Shown: piece by piece, positions 8,197-18,300 of the stretch | How the letters are laid out: the number at the start of each line of letters is the position of its first letter | Position numbering within the stretch: position 1 is the first letter of the stretch | NCBI GenBank assembly: GCA_046048895.1 | Contig: JBJOFF010000004.1 | Location: 59,230 to 123,229, forward strand | Length of the DNA stretch: 64,000 nt | Reading direction: 5' to 3' | From: ZLKRG08 sp046048895 | Lineage (GTDB): Bacteria > Actinomycetota > Actinomycetes > Nanopelagicales > Nanopelagicaceae | The notes under the pieces: generated by a model | The model's database searches: none | What the model saw: the letters and a program-made list of their open reading frames with translations, nothing else | What the model was told of the DNA's origin: nothing | Translations under genes and position numbers: made by a program

Positions 8197-9490
8197 ACCG
8201 AACTGTTATTGCTTCGCCATGAGCCGGCAAGTCTTCAGAATTTGCCAAAGCAACAACTGTCTTAGCAATTCCGTCAAAGGCTGCTTTGTTGTATTCGATA
8301 AAGTGCACTCCACGTAAAAATGTTTGAACAGACAATCCTGATGAATGGCAAGCGCAACCACCGGTTGGCAAGACGTGATTTGAGCCCGCTGCATAATCTC
8401 CAAGTGAAACGGGTGCATATCTACCAATAAATACTGCGCCGGCATTTCGAATTTGCGCCGCGTCTAGTTTGGCATTCTTGGTTTGTATTTCTAAATGTTC
8501 TGCTGCATAACCATTAACAACTTCGAGTCCCTGCTGAATATTGTCAACAATTACTATCGCTGATTGCTGGCTAGAGAGTGCCGTTGCAATTCTTTCGGAA
8601 TGTTTGGTTTTAGCAACACGCACATTGAGCTCTGCTTCTACCTGCTCAGCTAATTCCAGCGAATCTGTAACTAATACAGATGCTGCAATCACATCGTGCT
8701 CGGCTTGACTAATTAAATCTGTAGCTACATCTGCTGCAACGGCACTGCTATCTGCTAATACTGCAATTTCTGTCGGTCCTGCTTCGGAATCAATTCCGAT
8801 TACGCCGCGCAAAGCTCTCTTTGCGGCTGCAACATAAATATTTCCTGGACCCGTCACTAGATCGGTCTTTTCGCAGAGACCTTTCATCCCATATGCAAAT
8901 AGCGCCACCGCTTGCGCACCGCCAATCGCATAAACTTCATCAATACCTAGTAATTCACAGGTAGCGAGAATGGTTGCATTTGGCCAACCGTTATTATCAA
9001 TTTGCGGAGGTGAAGCCACCGCAATTGAAGGCACTTTGGCAATTTGTGCTGGTATTACATTCATCAAAACACTTGACGGATAAACCGCACGACCACCTGG
9101 CACATATAACCCAACTCGATCGACTGGAATCCATCTCTCTGTAACGGTAGCGCCAGGTTCGACTTCTGAGACCACGGTTTGGCGCACTTGATCTAAATGA
9201 ACTTTGCGAATTCTCTGCGCTGCAACTTCTAGTGCTTCACGCACATTAGCATCGAGATTATTTAGCGCTTTGGTTAATTCTTCTTTTGGCACTCGTATCG
9301 CCTGCGGCGCGATTCCATCAAATTTTGCACCGAATTCAATTAAATCCGCTTCAGTTCCGGTACGAACTTTCTCTAGTATCGGTTCGACGGCTGCCATCGC
9401 CGCAACTACATCCAACTTCGCGCGTGGGACTACCGAATTAATCTCGGATTTTGTGAGGTTTTTTCCTCTTAGGTCTACCCGCCGAATCAT
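8183..9490 (-). CDS. hisD: Histidinol dehydrogenase
   Basis: NAD-dependent zinc enzyme oxidising histidinol to histidine in two steps. 435 aa. Conserved stretches are YVPGGRAVYPS, VTGPGNIYVAAAKR, DSEAGPTEIAVLAD, SQAEHD (Gln/His zinc ligands), and GDYAAGSNHVLPTGG near the C-terminus. First his gene of the cluster, 20 bases downstream of dnaE1. No promoter can be recognised in that gap, so read-through from dnaE1 or a promoter inside dnaE1 is likely. Confidence 0.97.
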   Translation of the reverse strand: MIRRVDLRGKNLTKSEINSVVPRAKLDVVAAMAAVEPILEKVRTGTEADLIEFGAKFDGIAPQAIRVPKEELTKALNNLDANVREALEVAAQRIRKVHLDQVRQTVVSEVEPGATVTERWIPVDRVGLYVPGGRAVYPSSVLMNVIPAQIAKVPSIAVASPPQIDNNGWPNATILATCELLGIDEVYAIGGAQAVALFAYGMKGLCEKTDLVTGPGNIYVAAAKRALRGVIGIDSEAGPTEIAVLADSSAVAADVATDLISQAEHDVIAASVLVTDSLELAEQVEAELNVRVAKTKHSERIATALSSQQSAIVIVDNIQQGLEVVNGYAAEHLEIQTKNAKLDAAQIRNAGAVFIGRYAPVSLGDYAAGSNHVLPTGGCACHSSGLSVQTFLRGVHFIEYNKAAFDGIAKTVVALANSEDLPAHGEAITVRYENE

Positions 9491-9510
9491 GCGGATAGTC
9501 TACTTTAACT

Positions 9511-12500
9511 CTACTTAACGCAGTCGGCTCCTAGTATCGCCTTTAAATCAGCGCTCAATGATGGCGATGATGTTACTTGAAAACTCAATTTATGTGTGGT
9601 GGTTTTACCTTGATCTGTAACCACTAATTGCACCTCACGTTTTCCAGGGTGCATGCGCAAAGTCTCTTTGATTCTTTCAATTACTGGCTGAGTGAGTTGG
9701 TTGGAATTTGCGCTAACTGTAAATGGACCAATTGGGCCGCTTGTTAAATCGATAGCGGTCATTTCCATGGCGGTGAATCGCAATTGCTCATCGCGCCAAT
9801 CAACACGACCGCGAATTTTAACTACTCGGTCCTCCACCAAGCTCATGGCATATTGGTTGTAGGTATTGGAGAAGAACATGGCATCTAGTGAACCTTCGAG
9901 GTCTTCGATTGTAACTATGGCCCAAGAGGCGCCTTGTCTAGATACTTTTCGTTGCACGCCTGTAATTAGACCGGCAATTGTCACCATTCGATCGGTGCCA
10001 TTCTCTTCATCTGCTAATTCAGAGATTGAGATATCAGAGTTAGACCGTAAGACACCTTCAACACCAAGTAATGGATGATCGGAGACGTAAAGCCCAAGCA
10101 TTTCGCGTTCGTAATTAAGAAGTGTGGCTTTATCCCACTCTTCATTAGGAATATCCAATTCGACCGCCACTACTCCGCTTTCGGTAGCGCTGCCAAATAA
10201 ATCAAATTGACCAATTGATTCTGCGCGCTTACTTTCCGCAACGGAATCAATCGCCATTAAATGTACAGCCATTAGCCCTTTACGAGTGTGTCCAAGTGAA
10301 TCAAAAGCGCCACCTTTGATTAATGATTCAATAGTTTTCTTATTGCAAACCGAACCATCCACTTTGGCGAGGAAATCTCCGAACGATTCAAAGCGTCCTT
10401 TGGCTTCACGTGCCTGCTTAATTAAATTAACTACACCTTCTCCTACGTTTCGAATTGCAGCTAATCCAAAGCGAATATCCTCACCGCGCGGTGTGTATTC
10501 GACATTAGATTCATTTACATCAGGCGGCAAAACCTTGATGCCCATGCGGCGACATTCAGATAGATAGAGCGCTGATTTATCTTTGTCATCGCGTACCGAA
10601 GTTAAGAGCGCTGCCATATATTCGGTCGGATAATTAGCTTTTAAGTATGCGGTCCAATAAGAGACCAGACCATATCCGGCAGAGTGCGCGCGGTTAAATG
10701 CGTAATCTGAGAACGGAATCAAAGTTTCCCAAAGGCGATCGATCGCAGAGTCTTTGAAACCATTGGCTTTCATGCCTTCGGCGAATGGCACATACTCTTT
10801 ATCTAGAATCTCTTTATTCTTCTTGCCCATAGCTTTACGTAACAAATCTGCGCGGCCTAGTGAGAAACCAGCAACTTTCTGAGCAATTGCCATAACTTGC
10901 TCTTGATAAACAATCAGACCAAAGGTGTCATCCAAAATTTCCGCTAACGGTTGAGCTAAATCTGGATGGATAGGCTCTACGGGTTTGCGTTTGTTTTTGC
11001 GATCAGCATAGTTGTTATGCGCATTTTCACCCATCGGTCCTGGACGATAGAGCGCAATTACTGCCGAAATATCACCAAAGTGATCAGGCGCTAAAGATTT
11101 AAGAAGAGAGCGCATTGGCCCACCATCTAATTGAAATACACCAAGCGTTTCGCCACGTGCTAATAATTCATAAGTCTTTTTATCATCAAGAGTTAAATCT
11201 TCTAGCACTACCTCTTGGCCGTTGTTTGCTTTGATATTTAAGAGCGCATCATCTAAAACTGAGAGATTTCGAAGTCCTAGAAAGTCCATTTTTAGTAGAC
11301 CAGTTGATTCGCAAGCGCCCATATCGAATTGAGTGATAATTGCGCCATCATTTTCACGGCGATGTATCGGAATCACATCTAACAATGGTTCGCGGGAGAG
11401 AATCACGCCGGCAGCATGCACTCCCCACTGACGCTTCAAACCTTCCAGGCCAAGTGCAGTATCTACAACGCGTTTTGAATCTGGATCAGATTCATAAAGA
11501 GCGCGGAATTCGGAAGCTTCTCCGTGACGCGGATCTTTAGTATCGAAGACACCTGCTAAAGAAATATCTTTACCCATAATTGCTGGCGGGAGCGCTTTAG
11601 TTAACTTCTCGCCCACCGCATATGGATAGCCAAGTACTCGAGTGGAATCTTTAATCGATTGCTTAGATTTAATAGTTCCGTAAGTGATAATTTGCGCAAC
11701 ACGATCCTCGCCATATTTTTCGGTGGCGTACTTGATCATTTCGCTGCGACGACGTTCATCGAAATCTAAATCAATATCAGGCATTGAGATGCGTTCTGGA
11801 TTTAAGAAGCGCTCAAAGAGCAATCCATGTTCGATTGGATCAAGCCCAGTAATTCCAAGCGCATATGCAACCAATGAACCAGCCGCTGAACCACGACCTG
11901 GGCCTACACGAATACCAGTGCGCTTTGCATGCCCAACCAAGTCAGCAACCACTAAGAAGTAACCAGGGAAACCCATCTTCTTCATGACATCTAATTCGAA
12001 TCGCAAGCGCTCTTTGTAATTATTTGGAACTTGACCATTGAAAATCTTGGCAAGGCCCGCTTCGGACTCTTTCACTAGCCAAGAATCTTCGCTCTCTCCA
12101 GCTGGAACTGGGAATTGTGGCAATAAATTCTCGCCTTCACGCAACTTTACTTCTACGCGTTCGGCTATAAGCAAAGTGTTATCGCATGATTCAGGGTGCT
12201 CTTTAAATAATTGGCGCATCTCCGCTGCACTCTTTAGATAGAACTGATCTCCATCAAATTTGAATCGCTTTGGATCAGCAAGAGTCGAACCCGATTGCAC
12301 GCAGAGCAGAACTTCGTGAGCTTGCGCATCCTCTTTGTAAGTGTAATGCAGATCGTTGGTTGCTAGCAATGGAATATTTAATTCTTTAGCTAATTTAATT
12401 AAATCGCCTTTGACTCGATTTTCAACTTCGATGTCATGTTGCATAATCTCTACAAAGAAATTATCTTTACCAAAAATATCTCTAAATTCTGAGGCGGCTT

Positions 12501-13026
12501 TGACTGCTTCCTTGTAATTACCCATGCGTAGGCGTGTAGCTACTTCTCCGCCAACACATCCGGTGGTTCCAATAATTCCTTTGGCATATTTATTAAGTAA
12601 TTCGCGATCGATGCGCGGCTTGTAGTAGAAACCTTCTAATGATGAGAGCGATGCCAATCTAAAAAGATTACTAAGCCCCTCTTGGTTCTCTGCCAAAAGA
12701 GTCATGTGCGTATATGCGCCGCCACCTGAAACGTCATCTTCTCCGCCTTCGGCCCATTGCACTCGACGTTTATCAAATCTAGTTTCTGGCGCCACATAAG
12801 CTTCGAGGCCAATAATTGGTTTGACGCCAGCTTTCTTGGCTTGTTTATAAAAATCAAAGGCGCCAAATAAATTGCCATGGTCAGTCATTGCAATAGCTGG
12901 CATTCCTTGCGCCGCTACCTCTTTAACTAAATCACCTATACGCGCTGCTCCATCAAGCATTGAATATTCGGTATGAACATGTAGATGCACGAAATTATCG
13001 GCAGAATTTCCAATATTTGTGCTCAC
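9511..13026 (-). CDS. dnaE: Replicative DNA polymerase III alpha subunit
   Basis: Catalytic subunit of the chromosomal replicase (DnaE1 type). 1171 aa. The N-terminal PHP domain keeps its metal-binding histidines (HLHVHTEYS, residues 14-22, and MTDHGNL). The palm catalytic motif MPDIDLDFDE, the YQEQVM segment and SAGYGLVSYWTAYLKANYP are intact. A helix-hairpin-helix region and a C-terminal OB fold follow (TIAGLITGVQRKVS). The start is a GTG (13024-13026). The intact PHP site contrasts with the second alpha subunit at 36584-39772. Confidence 0.97.
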   Translation of the reverse strand: MSTNIGNSADNFVHLHVHTEYSMLDGAARIGDLVKEVAAQGMPAIAMTDHGNLFGAFDFYKQAKKAGVKPIIGLEAYVAPETRFDKRRVQWAEGGEDDVSGGGAYTHMTLLAENQEGLSNLFRLASLSSLEGFYYKPRIDRELLNKYAKGIIGTTGCVGGEVATRLRMGNYKEAVKAASEFRDIFGKDNFFVEIMQHDIEVENRVKGDLIKLAKELNIPLLATNDLHYTYKEDAQAHEVLLCVQSGSTLADPKRFKFDGDQFYLKSAAEMRQLFKEHPESCDNTLLIAERVEVKLREGENLLPQFPVPAGESEDSWLVKESEAGLAKIFNGQVPNNYKERLRFELDVMKKMGFPGYFLVVADLVGHAKRTGIRVGPGRGSAAGSLVAYALGITGLDPIEHGLLFERFLNPERISMPDIDLDFDERRRSEMIKYATEKYGEDRVAQIITYGTIKSKQSIKDSTRVLGYPYAVGEKLTKALPPAIMGKDISLAGVFDTKDPRHGEASEFRALYESDPDSKRVVDTALGLEGLKRQWGVHAAGVILSREPLLDVIPIHRRENDGAIITQFDMGACESTGLLKMDFLGLRNLSVLDDALLNIKANNGQEVVLEDLTLDDKKTYELLARGETLGVFQLDGGPMRSLLKSLAPDHFGDISAVIALYRPGPMGENAHNNYADRKNKRKPVEPIHPDLAQPLAEILDDTFGLIVYQEQVMAIAQKVAGFSLGRADLLRKAMGKKNKEILDKEYVPFAEGMKANGFKDSAIDRLWETLIPFSDYAFNRAHSAGYGLVSYWTAYLKANYPTEYMAALLTSVRDDKDKSALYLSECRRMGIKVLPPDVNESNVEYTPRGEDIRFGLAAIRNVGEGVVNLIKQAREAKGRFESFGDFLAKVDGSVCNKKTIESLIKGGAFDSLGHTRKGLMAVHLMAIDSVAESKRAESIGQFDLFGSATESGVVAVELDIPNEEWDKATLLNYEREMLGLYVSDHPLLGVEGVLRSNSDISISELADEENGTDRMVTIAGLITGVQRKVSRQGASWAIVTIEDLEGSLDAMFFSNTYNQYAMSLVEDRVVKIRGRVDWRDEQLRFTAMEMTAIDLTSGPIGPFTVSANSNQLTQPVIERIKETLRMHPGKREVQLVVTDQGKTTTHKLSFQVTSSPSLSADLKAILGADCVK

Positions 13027-13042
13027 GGGCGGCAGATTAGTC

Positions 13043-13978
13043 TTATGGCAAGACTGCGTCGCTTAGGCGCGATAGCGAGTCAGTTAAATCACGAGGGTAT
13101 GGCGCGCTTACGTTAATTGGTAGCCCAGAGATCGGGTGGGTGAACTCCAAAGCCTGAGCGTGCAGCCAAGGTCTAGTTACGCCAATCTCAGCTGCCAGAT
13201 TTGGATCTGCGCCATAAGTTAGATCTCCAACCAAGGGATGACGAATAGCAGACATATGCACACGAATTTGATGAGTACGCCCAGTTTCCAGCTCTACTTT
13301 TAATAGCGAGACGGAACGGTAATACTCGATAACTTCATAGTGAGTAATACTTGGTTTGCCATCCGAAACAACCGCCATTTTGTAATCTTCTTTTGGATGG
13401 CGATCAATTGGTGCATCAATTGTTCCGATGGCAGGTTCAAGATGCCCCTGTGCCAGCGCATGATAAATCTTCTTTATCTCGCGATTGCGAAACATATCTT
13501 TTAATTTCAAATATGCAGCTTCAGTTTTGGCCACCATCATTAATCCACTAGTGCCGACATCTAATCGCTGCACAATACCTTGGCGTTCGGCAGGCCCGCT
13601 TGATGAAAGTGGAATTCCAGCTGCTACCAGAGCGCCAACTACCGTTGGGCCGGTCCAACCTGGACTCGGATGAGCAGCGCAACCTACAGGTTTATTTACA
13701 ATTACTAAATCAGTGTCTTGATAAACGATTTTCATCTCATCAAGAGGTGTTGGTGGTATCGCTTCATCGCTCGGAGGTTCTGGCAGCAATACAGTTATTA
13801 GCTGGCCGCTCTGCACTTTATCTGATTTATCTAAAACTCTATGTCCTAAAGTAATTTCATTTGAATCAAGTAATTTAACGATGACAGTTCTAGAGAGTCC
13901 GAGAATTCGAGCTAAAGCGCTGTCTATTCGTTCGTTATCAAGTCCTTCAGGAATTTCAACATTACGACTCTCACGCAT
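13043..13978 (-). CDS. rluD: Ribosomal large-subunit pseudouridine synthase, RluD family
   Basis: Converts uridines to pseudouridine in 23S rRNA. About 311 aa. The N-terminal S4-like RNA-binding region covers residues 7-70. The catalytic domain carries GIVQRLDVGTSGLMMVAKT, where the aspartate of RLD is the nucleophile, followed by ETGRTHQIRVHMSAIRHPLVGD. The ATG at 13976-13978 (MRESRNVEIPEGL) is chosen because upstream sequence is lspA; the overlap with lspA is 8 bases. Exact target positions cannot be read from sequence. Confidence 0.92.
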   Translation of the reverse strand: MRESRNVEIPEGLDNERIDSALARILGLSRTVIVKLLDSNEITLGHRVLDKSDKVQSGQLITVLLPEPPSDEAIPPTPLDEMKIVYQDTDLVIVNKPVGCAAHPSPGWTGPTVVGALVAAGIPLSSSGPAERQGIVQRLDVGTSGLMMVAKTEAAYLKLKDMFRNREIKKIYHALAQGHLEPAIGTIDAPIDRHPKEDYKMAVVSDGKPSITHYEVIEYYRSVSLLKVELETGRTHQIRVHMSAIRHPLVGDLTYGADPNLAAEIGVTRPWLHAQALEFTHPISGLPINVSAPYPRDLTDSLSRLSDAVLP

Positions 13979-14414
13979 TTTTCTTACCTTGGTTTTTATC
14001 CTGAATTGGTTGTACATTCTTAACGGTCAACACAAATGCAAGAATAGCCGCGCAAACGATGGCGGTATCTGCCAAATTGAAATATGGCCAATTTGGCAGG
14101 ACGATCCAATCTGTCACGCTGCCACGTAGAAAACCGGGTGCATTAAAAGCTCGGTCGGTTAAATTACCGAGCGCGCCTCCGATCACCATGGATACCAAAA
14201 GCGCCCAGTATTTGTTAGTGATTTTAGGCGCGTAATAAAAAGCGGTAGCCGAAGCGGCGATTGCAAAGATTCCCAGGAATACACCGGCGCCATTAGCGCC
14301 CAGCCCAAAGGCCGCACCAGTATTGAAAGTCAATTCAAATTTTAGAAATAGAAATGAGAGTTCTTTGCCAGGTAGAAAATTTAAGGCCCATTGCTTCGTT
14401 AAGTAATCAACCAA
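13971..14414 (-). CDS. lspA: Lipoprotein signal peptidase II (true 5' end uncertain)
   Basis: Aspartyl membrane protease that removes lipoprotein signal peptides. Catalytic aspartates are visible in GNLTDRAF and NLADTAI, and NTGAAFGLG is the conserved loop. The only in-frame ATG, GTG or TTG is the TTG at 14412-14414, which would begin inside the conserved VDYLTKQW and remove the first membrane helix. The frame continues upstream without a stop to 14525 and encodes KLIYSVAALIWLVDYLTK, a good first helix. Initiation at the ATC (14439-14441), the ATT (14418-14420) or another non-canonical codon is therefore likely. The gene lies between the DksA-like gene and rluD, the usual actinobacterial order. 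Confidence 0.85.
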   Translation of the reverse strand: MVDYLTKQWALNFLPGKELSFLFLKFELTFNTGAAFGLGANGAGVFLGIFAIAASATAFYYAPKITNKYWALLVSMVIGGALGNLTDRAFNAPGFLRGSVTDWIVLPNWPYFNLADTAIVCAAILAFVLTVKNVQPIQDKNQGKKNA

Positions 14415-14463
14415 CCAAATTAAAGCTGCAACTGAATAGATGAGCTTTAAGTACTTAGAAGGG

Positions 14464-15261
14464 CTAACGACGCTCTTCCTTCTGCTTGCAAGACATGCAG
14501 AGAGTTGCGCGTGGGAAAACTTCTAGTCGTGCTTTGCCGATCTGATTTCCGCAAACTTCGCAGAGTCCGTAACTCTTATTATCAATTCGATCGATTGCAC
14601 GTTCGGTCTGGATGACCATGTCGCGAGCATTAATTAAAAGTGACATTTCATGTTCGCGTTCGAAAGTCTTATTGCCGGCATCAGCTTGATCATCGCCTGC
14701 ACCTTCTCCGCCATCTTTAATTAATGAATCCATTTCAGATTCAACTTGAGCAAGATCGGCGCGAAGTCGTTCTAACTCCTTAGCTAAATTGCCACGCATC
14801 GATTTAAGTTCTGCGGCGCTCCAAGATTCATTATCACTAACAACTAGCGCTGCCGGAGCTGCTTTAAGTGGTTTGAGATGAGTCTGTTTGCCGCTCTTCT
14901 TTGGTGGTGGCGGTGGTGGCATCATTAAACGTTTCTCTTCTACAACCGCTTCTGCAATCTGCGTTGATGCCATTGCTACTTGAACTGTGTTGTTCTTGGT
15001 ATCAACTTTAAGAGTCGCTTTTGATCCTGCAATCGCAGAGGTCTTAATTGTGTTATCTGGCTTCTTAGCGGCAGCCTTCTTTACCGGAGCAGCCTTCTTT
15101 ACCGGCGCTTTCTTAACTGCCTTTTTAACTGGCGCCGCTTTCTTGGCAGGCGCTTTCTTTACACTCTTCGCAGGTTTTGCAGCTGCCTTTTTAACTGGTT
15201 TTGCGGCAGCTTTTTTACTTGCCTTTTTAACCAATTTCTTCGCTAGTTTTTTTAGAGCCAT
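14464..15261 (-). CDS. DksA/TraR-family zinc-finger protein with histone-H1-like Lys/Ala N-terminus
   Basis: 265 aa in three parts. Residues 1-68 are a repetitive basic segment built from KKAAAKP, KKAPAKK and PVKKA units, like the tails of histone H1 or mycobacterial HupB. Residues about 70-150 are a linker with a PPPPPP run. Residues about 150-265 are a DksA/TraR-like coiled coil ending in a four-cysteine zinc finger (Cys234, 237, 255, 258). The coiled coil suggests RNA polymerase secondary-channel binding and the basic tail nucleic-acid binding; both are inferred. The gene sits between ileS and lspA, where Streptomyces also carries a DksA-like gene. It diverges from ileS across 77 bases. 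Confidence 0.8.
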   Translation of the reverse strand: MALKKLAKKLVKKASKKAAAKPVKKAAAKPAKSVKKAPAKKAAPVKKAVKKAPVKKAAPVKKAAAKKPDNTIKTSAIAGSKATLKVDTKNNTVQVAMASTQIAEAVVEEKRLMMPPPPPPKKSGKQTHLKPLKAAPAALVVSDNESWSAAELKSMRGNLAKELERLRADLAQVESEMDSLIKDGGEGAGDDQADAGNKTFEREHEMSLLINARDMVIQTERAIDRIDNKSYGLCEVCGNQIGKARLEVFPRATLCMSCKQKEERR

Positions 15262-15338
15262 GAGGGGCGAAACTTTAATTTGTTATACGTCACTGCGCCA
15301 ATTAGGCGCGCGCTTAGGCGGTGAATTAGAATTCCCAA

Positions 15339-18300
15339 ATGACCGGCTACCGCGCAATTCCGGCCTCGATTGACCTCCCAAAGATGGAGCACGAGGTTCT
15401 CTCATTTTGGGAGAGTAATGCGATCTTTCATCAGAGCGTAAAGGCGCACGAAGGTCAATCAAGTTGGACCTTCTTTGAGGGCCCGCCGACCGCAAATGGC
15501 ATGCCTGGAACGCATCACATTGAAGCTCGCGTATTTAAAGATGTCTTTCCGCGTTATCAGACAATGAAGGGCCATCAAGTTGTTCGAAAAGCTGGATGGG
15601 ATTGCCATGGCTTGCCTGTAGAAATTGCAGTTGAGAAAGAGCTTGGATTTTCAGGTAAAGGCGATATCGAAAAATTCGGCATCGCAGAATTCAATGCCAA
15701 GTGCAAGGAATCAGTGCAACGTCACGTAGATGCCTTTACCAATATGACCAATCGCATGGGTTTCTGGGTTGATTTCGATGAGGCATATTGGACGATGTCA
15801 CCTGAGTATGTGGAATCAGTTTGGTGGTCACTAAAAGAGATTTGGAAAAAGGGTTTATTGGTTCAAGATCATCGTGTCGCGCCTTACTGCCCGCGTTGCG
15901 GAACTGGTCTTTCAGATCACGAGCTATCTCAAGGATATGAAACTGTCACTGACCCATCTGTTTATGTCCGCTTCCCTGTTACTAGCGGTGAGCTAAAAGA
16001 TTTAAATGCCAGCTTCTTGGTTTGGACCACCACTCCTTGGACTTTAATTTCCAATACTGCAATCGCTGCTAATGGCGAAGTGGATTATGTAGCGGTCAAA
16101 GTAAGTAACGAAGATACCTCAGAGGTCCTGGTTTTAGCAGAGGCGCTACTTTCAAAACTAACTGGTGAAATTGAAATACTGAAGCGCTACAAAGGTAAGG
16201 ATTTAGAGCGAATTACTTATAGCCGCCCATTTAGCGTCGTTGAGATTCCAGATTCTCATTTCTTGGTTTTGGCTGATTACGTAACTACTGAAGATGGTTC
16301 TGGTCTTGTTCATCAAGCTCCCGCTTTTGGTGCAGACGATTTAAAGACTTGCCGTGCTTACAATCTTCCGACCATCAATCCAGTAAGACCTGATGGCCAT
16401 TTTGAAGTAGGCATTGAATTAGTTGGGGATCTCTTCTTTAAAGATGCAGATAAGCCAATCGTTAAAGATCTCAAAGCTCGTGGTTTGCTTTATAAGCACC
16501 AACCATATGAACACCAATATCCACATTGCTGGCGCTGCCACACTGCGCTTATTTATTATGCGCAGCCATCTTGGTATATCCGTACTACTTCAATCAAAGA
16601 TGCCCTCATCCGCGAAAATCAAAATACCGATTGGCATCCAGAAACTATTAAGACTGGACGTTATGGCGATTGGCTAAATAACAATATCGACTGGGCGCTA
16701 TCGCGTAATCGCTATTGGGGCACTCCGCTTCCAATTTGGCGCTGCGAAAACAAGCACGAATTCGCAATCGGTTCATTAAAAGAACTTGGTCAATTAGCTG
16801 GACAAGAACTTTCTAATTTGGATCCGCATCGTCCTTTTGTTGATGACATTAAGTTTCCTTGCAGTGATTGTGGCCAAGAAATGGTTCGAGTTCCTGAGGT
16901 AATTGATTGCTGGTATGACTCTGGCGCAATGCCATTTGCGCAGTGGGGCTATCCTCATAAGCCGGGTTCAGAGGAGAAATTCAAGAACTCTTATCCGGCA
17001 GATTTCATCTGTGAAGCAATCGATCAAACTCGCGGTTGGTTCTATACCTTGATGACAATTGGCACCTTGGTCTTTGATCAATCCTCTTATAAGACGGTGC
17101 TCTGTCTTGGCCATATTCTTGATAAAGATGGTCGCAAGATGTCTAAGCACTTAGGAAATGTGCTAGAACCGATGGCGCTTATGGACCAACATGGCGCAGA
17201 TGCAGTGCGTTGGTTTATGTTGGCGGCAGGTTCTCCGTGGGCGGCAAGACGCGTAGGGCACGATGCCATCCAAGAGGTTATCCGCAAAACATTACTAACT
17301 TACTGGAACACCATTTCATTTATGTCGCTCTATGCGCGCGCTTCAAATTTTGATCTTTCTCAATCCCCTGCGCAATCCAATAGACCAATAATGGATCGTT
17401 GGATTCTTTCCGAATTGCAGCTACTAGTTAAAGATGTCGATGCCGCATATGCAGATTTCGACTCGCAAACTGCGGGTCGATTATTAGCTACCTTTATTGA
17501 TGATTTATCCAATTGGTATGTGCGTCGTAGCCGTCGACGTTTTTGGGATGGCGATCCAGCAGCGCTGGCGACTTTGCATGAGTGCATCAAAACTCTAACT
17601 CAGTTGATGTCTCCAATGGTTCCATTTATTACCGAACATGTATGGCAAGAACTAATTAAGCCAGTTGAGGCAGATGCCGCAGCTTCCATTCACTTAACTT
17701 CATGGCCAGCCGTTAATGAATCTCTAATTGATTTAACGCTTCGTGACCAAGTTGCACTAACCAGAAGAATTGTCGAACTAGGCCGTGCAGCACGTGCAGA
17801 GTCTTCAGTAAAGATTCGCCAACCGCTGGGCCGCGCACTCATTGCCGCAAGTGGCTGGGCAAATCTGCCAGGAGATATGCGAGATCAAATTGCTGATGAA
17901 TTGAATGTGCTTAATCTTGAGGACATTGCAAACGCGTCAGGTGATTTAGTTAGCGTCAGTATCAAAGCGAATTTCCGCGCTTTAGGAGCTAAATATGGTG
18001 GTGCAGTTCAAGATGTTGCCAAATTAATCGCTACTGCAGATGCCGCTAAGTTTGTTGCTGAAGTTCGAGCTCATGGAAGTGCGACCTTGGGCAACTTCCA
18101 AATCACTGCCGATGATTTAGTGATTACTGAACAGCCAAAGAGTGGCTGGTCAGTGGCAAGCAATAATGGAGAATCTGTGGCGCTAGATCTGACTCTTACT
18201 CAAGAGTTAATTAATGCGGGCAATGTGCGTGAAGTCATCCGCGCGCTGCAAGAAGGTCGAAAGAGCGCAGGTTTCGATATCTCTGATCGCATTATTGTTA

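Noticed and set aside
15262..15338. Possible T-box leader upstream of ileS, as in some actinobacteria
   Set aside because: The divergent gap is only 77 bases and contains no TGGNACC T-box sequence; a short GCGCC-AATTA-GGCGC hairpin is present but too small to be an antiterminator system.
14987..15373. Long plus-strand frame with Leu/Phe/Ala-rich product opposite the DksA-like gene
   Set aside because: It is the reverse reading of the Lys/Ala repeat region, which always gives Phe/Ala-rich shadow frames; the minus-strand protein has clear domains.
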